Made by a program: the position numbers and the translations under genes. A stretch of 10,426 nucleotides of DNA from contig JAZLGI010000088.1 in assembly GCA_045616225.1 (NCBI GenBank), positions 1 to 10,426 on the forward strand, read 5' to 3'. Shown one piece after another: positions 6,712 through 10,426 of this stretch; position 1 is the stretch's first letter, and every line of letters begins with the position of its first letter. The DNA comes from JAZLGI01 sp045616225. GTDB taxonomy: Bacteria > Spirochaetota > Spirochaetia > Sphaerochaetales > Sphaerochaetaceae. The notes under the pieces were generated by a model. The model ran no database searches, was not told the DNA's origin, and saw nothing but the letters and a program-made list of their open reading frames with translations.

Positions 6712-8523
6712 ATGGTTGATTCTGAACATAAGAGAAATTTCTGCATAATTGCTCACATAGACCACGGCAAGAGTACTCTTGCCGATCGTTTTATTGAGAA
6801 GGCTGCTTTGGTTAAATCCAGAGGCCCTGAACAGACTCAGATTCTGGATAATATGGATATAGAACGAGAGAGAGGTATCACAATCAAGAGTCAGGCTGTT
6901 ACCGTACCTTATGTTGCAAAAAACGGTGAGACTTATGAGCTTAATCTTGTAGATACTCCAGGTCACGTAGACTTTTCTTACGAGGTATCAAGGGCAATTT
7001 CAAGTTGTGAAGGTGCTTTGTTGCTTATTGATGCTACTCAGGGAGTAGAAGCTCAGACTCTGGCAAATCTCTATCTTGCACTGGAACATGACCTTGAAAT
7101 CATTCCTGTTATCAACAAAATAGATTTGGCTTCTGCAGATATAGAATCTTGCCTGCATCAGATAGATAATGATCTTGGACTTGACAGTGAAATGGCAGTA
7201 AAGGTATCTGCCAAGACAGGTGAGGGAGTTGATGAATTGTATGAGGCAATAGTCAACTGGATTCCTTCTCCCCAGAGAAAAGAGAATGAACCTCTCAAAG
7301 CTCTTATATTTGACAGCCATTACGATCCGTACCGCGGTGTTATTGTGCATTTCAGAATATTTGAAGGCTCAATTTCCGAAGGTCAGGAAATAATGTTTAT
7401 GAACAGCCAAGCAGTCTACAAAGTTGAAGAAGTAGGTGTTTTTCAGCTTGAACTTACCCGTACAAAAGAACTTCATTCCGGAGATGTAGGGTATTTCATT
7501 GCAGGAATAAAAAATATAAGTGATATAAGGGTAGGAGACACTTTTACATTGGCTTCCAATCCTGCAAAAGAACCATGTTCTGGCTTTAAAGATGTCAAGC
7601 CGGTTGTTTTTTCTTCGATTTATCCTGTAGATACTAATGATTATGAAGAACTGTTGGATGCTATTGAGCGTCTTAAATTAAATGATGCGTCTCTGGTTTA
7701 TGAGAAAGACAGCTCTGTTGCATTAGGGCAGGGGTTCAGATGCGGTTTTCTGGGACTTTTGCATCTAGAGGTTGTGCAGGAGAGAATTGAGAGGGAATTT
7801 GGGCTCTCAATAGTTCTTACAAGTCCGTCAGTCAGATACCGTGTGTACCTTAAAAACGGAGAAATGGTGGAAGTAGATAACCCTATGGATTATCCTGAGC
7901 AGGTTAGAATTGACTATGCAGAAGAACCGTATATTCGTGCAAGTGTCATTACTCCTTCTTCTTTCCTAGGCCCTATCATTAGTCTTTGTAAGGAGAAACG
8001 CGGTGTTCAGACCGGAATGAATTATATAGATGAAAAGCGTGTGGAACTTACATACGAAATGCCTTTGTCTGAGGTTCTTTTTGAGTTTTATGACAGGCTT
8101 AAGTCTATTTCCAGAGGTTATGCTTCATTTGACTATGAAATCATTGATTACAAGAAAACAGACCTTGTGAGAATGGATATACTTGTAAATGGTGAGGCTT
8201 GTGATGCTCTTTCCATGCTTGTTTTCAAAGATAATGCAGCAAGTCGTGGAAGAGTGGCCTGTGAGCGTTTGGTAGATGAGATTCCAAGACATCAGTTTAA
8301 GATTCCAATTCAGGCTGCCATAGGTGGAAACATCATTGCAAGAGAAACAATAAGCGCTTTCAGAAAAGATGTCACTGCCAAATGTTACGGTGGAGATATA
8401 ACAAGAAAGAGAAAGCTTCTTGAAAAACAAAAAGAAGGTAAGAAAAGAATGAAACTTGTAGGTAATGTGGAAATACCTCAGAGTGCTTATCTTGCAGTTT
8501 TGAAGACAAAGGAAGATAGTTAA
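6712..8523 (+). CDS. lepA: Elongation factor 4 (LepA), ribosomal GTPase
   Basis: LepA/EF4 is a translational GTPase related to EF-G, linked to ribosome function under stress and to 30S subunit assembly. The 603-residue length is standard. G motifs are intact: AHIDHGKS (14-21), the switch sequence RERGITI, DTPGH (81-85), NKID (135-138) and SAKTGEG (166-172). The C-terminal domain specific to LepA is present, with the stretch KLLEKQKEGKKRMK and the ending QSAYLAVLK, which separates it from EF-G and BipA. ATG 6712 is chosen because AAAGG (6700-6704) sits 7 bases before it; an in-frame TTG at 6694 overlaps the ftsH stop but lacks a site. The gene follows ftsH by 14 bases, so the two are co-transcribed. 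It is the last gene of the block. Confidence 0.97.
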   Translation: MVDSEHKRNFCIIAHIDHGKSTLADRFIEKAALVKSRGPEQTQILDNMDIERERGITIKSQAVTVPYVAKNGETYELNLVDTPGHVDFSYEVSRAISSCEGALLLIDATQGVEAQTLANLYLALEHDLEIIPVINKIDLASADIESCLHQIDNDLGLDSEMAVKVSAKTGEGVDELYEAIVNWIPSPQRKENEPLKALIFDSHYDPYRGVIVHFRIFEGSISEGQEIMFMNSQAVYKVEEVGVFQLELTRTKELHSGDVGYFIAGIKNISDIRVGDTFTLASNPAKEPCSGFKDVKPVVFSSIYPVDTNDYEELLDAIERLKLNDASLVYEKDSSVALGQGFRCGFLGLLHLEVVQERIEREFGLSIVLTSPSVRYRVYLKNGEMVEVDNPMDYPEQVRIDYAEEPYIRASVITPSSFLGPIISLCKEKRGVQTGMNYIDEKRVELTYEMPLSEVLFEFYDRLKSISRGYASFDYEIIDYKKTDLVRMDILVNGEACDALSMLVFKDNAASRGRVACERLVDEIPRHQFKIPIQAAIGGNIIARETISAFRKDVTAKCYGGDITRKRKLLEKQKEGKKRMKLVGNVEIPQSAYLAVLKTKEDS

Positions 8524-8532
8524 TTATGTTAT

Positions 8533-8578
8533 ACAAAAACCATATATAAGTTATTTATAAACTATAAGGGTTTTTTGT
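8533..8578 (+). terminator. Possible rho-independent terminator after lepA
   Basis: ACAAAAACC near 8533-8541 pairs with GGTTTTTTGT near 8569-8578, and AAGTT pairs with AACT inside, leaving an AT-rich imperfect stem that ends in a T run. It sits 10 bases past the lepA stop and before udk. The stem is weak, so partial read-through into udk is likely. No clear separate udk promoter is visible. Confidence 0.45.
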
Positions 8579-8607
8579 TTGTTTGGGTAATTACCGGAGG
8601 TTAAAAC

Positions 8608-9222
8608 GTGGCAGAGGTTAAAATTATAGGAATTACAGGCGGTAGCGGAAGCGGTAAATCTACTATTGTCAGAAAAATTGGAGAAGTTTGTTCCAATTTT
8701 ATATTTATTTCTCAGGACAATTACTACAGAAGTGCATCCTTTGTTAATAATTCCAACATCACAGCTTTTAATTTTGACCATCCTGATGCTTTTGATACAA
8801 AGCTTCTTTACGAACATTTAAAAGCTTTAAAAGAAGGCATTTCCATACATATGGCTCAGTATGATTTTGTCAAACACAGCAGAAAAGACGAGACTGTCAG
8901 AGTAGATTCTGCCCCTCTTATTGTTCTTGAAGGGCTTATGGTTCTTTTTGACCCTGACATAAGAAGTCTTCTGGATCTTAAAATTTACGTTGATACTCCG
9001 GATGATATCAGGTTTATAAGAAGACTTAGAAGAGATATAGATGAGAGGGGAAGAACCGTTGAGAGTGTAGTTAAACAATATCTTGAAGTTGTAAGACCCG
9101 GGTACTTTTCATTTATAGAGCCTACAAAAGAGTATGCAGACATTATTATTCCTGAAGGAGGGTATAATGAAAATGCTCTTAAAGTTATAGCCTCTTACGT
9201 AAGGGAAGTTACCGATTGTTGA
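8608..9222 (+). CDS. udk: Uridine kinase
   Basis: Uridine kinase phosphorylates uridine and cytidine to UMP and CMP in pyrimidine salvage, in the cytoplasm. The 204-residue product has the P-loop GGSGSGKS (11-18), QDNYY (36-40), DHPDAFD (57-63), IVLEGLMVL after the central strand, the lid-region RRLRRDIDERGRT, and a PGYFSFIEPTKEYADIIIPEGG segment. All of these are hallmarks of Udk rather than phosphoribulokinase or pantothenate kinase. The start is GTG 8608, with GGAGG (8596-8600) 7 bases upstream. The 3' end overlaps the convergent yidD gene by 14 bases, and no terminator is visible between them. Salvage of uridine fits a host-associated spirochaete, but that is inference. Confidence 0.94.
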   Translation: MAEVKIIGITGGSGSGKSTIVRKIGEVCSNFIFISQDNYYRSASFVNNSNITAFNFDHPDAFDTKLLYEHLKALKEGISIHMAQYDFVKHSRKDETVRVDSAPLIVLEGLMVLFDPDIRSLLDLKIYVDTPDDIRFIRRLRRDIDERGRTVESVVKQYLEVVRPGYFSFIEPTKEYADIIIPEGGYNENALKVIASYVREVTDC

Positions 9223-9499
9223 GTTTTCTTCTGAATACAATCCAAGGGTTTTTTACAGATTTCCAGGAAAAGTCCTGAGGTACAGGGTCTTGTCCTCCCA
9301 TAAAATGTTTGTTGCATCTGAGAATTGTTGCTGCCGCAAGAAAAAAGCCTTTTATAATTCCGTGCTTTTCAACTGCTTCTATGGTGTAATTGCTGCATGA
9401 AGGTTCGTAGATGCAGTTCTTTCCTAGAAAGGGAGAAATGTACTTTTGGTAAAGTTTTACCGGAAAAAGAAAAAATCTTCTTGCCAAATTCTGAGACAT
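9209..9499 (-). CDS. yidD: Membrane protein insertion efficiency factor YidD
   Basis: YidD is a small inner-membrane-associated protein that helps YidC/Sec insertion of membrane proteins. The 96-residue product shows the whole family signature: an N-terminal amphipathic stretch with LYQKYISPF, then CIYEPSCSNYTIEAVEKHG, then ILRCNKHFMGGQDPVP, with three conserved cysteines. The ATG at 9499 is the only reasonable start, although the best Shine-Dalgarno-like sequence (AAGGA) lies about 13 bases upstream, further than usual. In most bacteria yidD sits between rnpA and yidC next to rpmH; here it stands alone, convergent with udk and divergent from the small-protein gene. Confidence 0.95.
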   Translation of the reverse strand: MSQNLARRFFLFPVKLYQKYISPFLGKNCIYEPSCSNYTIEAVEKHGIIKGFFLAAATILRCNKHFMGGQDPVPQDFSWKSVKNPWIVFRRKLNNR

Positions 9500-9555
9500 G
9501 ATATAAAAGTATTCCTTGGTGGCGATTTTTTCAATACTCCATTGCTCTCTAGGGT

Positions 9556-9584
9556 TTGACTTAATTTGCGCATTTTTGTATAGT
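9556..9584 (+). promoter_or_regulatory. Strong sigma-70-type promoter for the 56-residue protein gene
   Basis: TTGACT (9556-9561) and TATAGT (9579-9584) each match 5 of 6 consensus bases, with an ideal 17-base spacer. This is the best promoter in the window. Transcription would start near 9591, giving a leader of about 30 bases that carries TGGAGG. AGTTA (9582-9586) and TAACT (9593-9597) form a short inverted repeat over the -10 and start site, which could be an operator. Confidence 0.75.
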
Positions 9585-9622
9585 TACTTCGTTAACTGTG
9601 TAATTATCTTTGGAGGATTTAT

Positions 9623-9793
9623 ATGGCAGGTGCTATTTCTAAGAACGCACGTCGTGAAGGTGAAAAAGTTCTGACAAGTCGTTGGGGTGGTCAGATTAAA
9701 ACAAAGTCAGTATTTGAAAACGGAAAGCTCCATCATATTGCTTACTGTGACAAGACTGGTAATACAGCACGCAAACCAAAGGATTTGATGTAA
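9623..9793 (+). CDS. Small basic protein of unknown function (56 residues)
   Basis: I do not recognise this protein. It starts at ATG 9623 with GGAGG (9612-9616) 6 bases upstream and stops at TAA 9791-9793. It has no signal peptide or membrane segment. It has about 12 Lys/Arg against 5 Asp/Glu, so it is clearly basic, with one Trp (21) followed by Gly-Gly, a His pair (37-38), one Cys (42), and a C-terminal segment TGNTARKPKD. Such composition is typical of nucleic-acid or ribosome-bound small proteins, but this is inference only. The near-consensus promoter, strong Shine-Dalgarno and private terminator make this a real, probably highly expressed, monocistronic gene. It does not look like bL28, bL33, bL36, Thx or the DUF4295 type as I remember them. 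Confidence 0.85.
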   Translation: MAGAISKNARREGEKVLTSRWGGQIKTKSVFENGKLHHIAYCDKTGNTARKPKDLM

Positions 9794-9811
9794 TTTTTAT
9801 TTAAGTTTGCG

Positions 9812-9840
9812 AAAAATTCCGCTTAGGCGGAATTTTTTTT
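9812..9840 (+). terminator. Rho-independent terminator of the small-protein gene
   Basis: AAAAATTCCGC (9812-9822) and GCGGAATTTTT (9827-9837) form a perfect 11-bp stem with a TTAG loop, followed by more T residues to 9840. The A run on the left arm means it could also work on the opposite strand. It starts 18 bases after the stop at 9793 and is the clearest terminator in the window. Confidence 0.93.
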
Positions 9841-9860
9841 GTCTTTTTCTGTAAAAAAAC

Positions 9861-9888
9861 TTGCCTAATGTAAATTAATCGCTAAAAT
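9861..9888 (+). promoter_or_regulatory. Predicted promoter of the lipoprotein gene
   Basis: TTGCCT (9861-9866) and TAAAAT (9883-9888) with a 16-base spacer match the sigma-70 consensus at 4 of 6 and 5 of 6 positions. A start near 9895 would give a leader of about 94 bases before the GTG at 9989, containing the hairpins described separately. Confidence 0.55.
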
Positions 9889-9906
9889 TACAGTTAGAGA
9901 TTCAAC

Positions 9907-9967
9907 AGGTTATCAGTAGCTCTTCTCTTCTGTAACCTTTCTTTGCTCAAATTTGTTTTGATTTGAG
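9907..9967 (+). promoter_or_regulatory. Two-hairpin leader upstream of the lipoprotein gene
   Basis: Hairpin 1 pairs AGGTTA (9907-9912) with TAACCT (9933-9938), extended by CAG/CTG across a one-base bulge, around a 13-base pyrimidine-rich loop. Hairpin 2 pairs CTCAAAT (9946-9952) with ATTTGAG (9961-9967) around TTGTTTTG. The second ends 9 bases before the strong AGGAGG site (9977-9982). They may stabilise the mRNA or regulate translation. I do not recognise a known riboswitch class. Confidence 0.45.
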
Positions 9968-9988
9968 TGATAATTTAGGAGGAAACGC

Positions 9989-10426
9989 GTGAAACGTATC
10001 TCAAAAAAAATCGTCCTTTCTGTATTGGCTGTTCTTTTAGTCTTTACAATGGCTTCATGTGAATCATTAAAAAAACCTGTCACAAAGCCAGCACCAGTTG
10101 CACCAGCAACACCAGCAACACCAGTAGCACCAGCAGCACCAGCAGCACCAGTTGCCCCTGTAACACCGGTAGCATCAAAACCTGAAGAGAAGGCTGAGAC
10201 AGAAGTTGTTTATGCAGCACCAGAGTTTGATTTTAATGCTTCAGGAGTTGCTATGAAGGCAGTTCTTTCTGCTCCTGATACAATGGTAATTACATATCCT
10301 AGCTATGTAACAAATGAAGAAGTAGGTCTTCTTGCAGAGGCTCTCCTCGCAGATTATCCTCTTTATCTGAATGGTGCAGTATTTGATGCTGTTTCAGGAA
10401 AGACAACACTTGTACTTCCTTATAAA
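9989..10426 (+). CDS. Lipoprotein with Pro/Ala-rich tether (3' end cut off)
   Basis: An open frame of 146 codons runs from GTG 9989 to the right edge, with AGGAGG 6 bases before the start. Residues 1-23 form a lipoprotein signal peptide (MKRISKK, then a hydrophobic core), ending in MASC with Cys24 as the lipidation site; this relaxed lipobox suits a spirochaete. Residues 34-62 are almost only Pro, Ala, Val and Thr, a flexible linker that probably spans away from the membrane. Residues 63-72 are charged (KPEEKAETE), and a folded domain starts near 78. I do not recognise the domain in the part that is visible. There is no marked change in codon use apart from the repeat. The final membrane location cannot be told from sequence. 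Confidence 0.85.
   Translation, partial: MKRISKKIVLSVLAVLLVFTMASCESLKKPVTKPAPVAPATPATPVAPAAPAAPVAPVTPVASKPEEKAETEVVYAAPEFDFNASGVAMKAVLSAPDTMVITYPSYVTNEEVGLLAEALLADYPLYLNGAVFDAVSGKTTLVLPYK
10088..10174 (+). repeat. Degenerate CCA-GCA/GTA coding repeat (Pro/Ala tract)
   Basis: About 29 codons made mainly of CCA alternating with GCA, GTA, ACA and GTT form imperfect 6-, 9- and 12-base direct repeats inside the lipoprotein gene. All unit lengths are multiples of three, so slippage would change the tether length without breaking the frame. Nearby CCT and CCG codons appear only at the 3' end of the tract. Confidence 0.8.

Noticed and set aside
6298..6966. 222-codon minus-strand open frame across the ftsH-lepA junction
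   Set aside because: It is antisense to two well-supported genes and shows no family signature; a shadow frame.
10088..10174. CRISPR-like or intergenic tandem repeat
   Set aside because: The repeats are 6-12 bases, degenerate, in frame and encode a Pro/Ala linker with no spacers.

Overview
The window looks like chromosomal DNA of a low-to-moderate GC spirochaete, most likely a Treponema. The grounds are the overall base composition, the set of housekeeping proteins, a lipoprotein with a relaxed lipobox, and exported proteins that suggest a double-membrane cell. This is a judgement from reading the sequence and was not tested by database search. Most of the window is ordinary core genome: translation, tRNA quality control and membrane proteostasis. 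I found no mobile element, CRISPR array, phage gene or integrated cassette.

Layout. (1) The left 2 kb holds one long minus-strand reading frame, cut by the left edge. It encodes a secreted protein with a zinc-metallopeptidase HELTH motif, a probable beta-propeller-like middle and a possible outer-membrane beta-barrel end. (2) An AT-rich intergenic region of about 220 bp carries a perfect 9-bp inverted repeat and a promoter for a tRNA-Gln(UUG) gene. (3) A plus-strand block follows, with very tight spacing: ribosomal protein L25, peptidyl-tRNA hydrolase (pth, ATGA overlap), tRNA-Ile lysidine synthetase (tilS, starting inside pth), then ftsH after 83 bp with its own plausible promoter, then lepA. 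A weak terminator-like hairpin follows lepA. (4) Uridine kinase (udk) comes next. It is convergent with, and overlaps by 14 bp, a minus-strand yidD gene. (5) A compact stand-alone unit holds a near-consensus promoter, a 56-residue basic protein I do not recognise, and a very clear intrinsic terminator. (6) At the right edge is a lipoprotein gene with a Pro/Ala-rich tether, preceded by a promoter and a leader with two hairpins. It is cut by the window end.

How the genes fit together. L25, Pth, TilS, LepA and tRNA-Gln all serve translation: ribosome assembly, recycling of peptidyl-tRNA, tRNA-Ile2 anticodon modification and elongation under stress. FtsH and YidD act on inner-membrane protein quality and insertion. 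The parts most worth a second look are the metallopeptidase-like exported protein, the unnamed 56-residue protein with its strong private promoter and terminator, the altered active-site region of Pth, and the structured leader of the lipoprotein gene.
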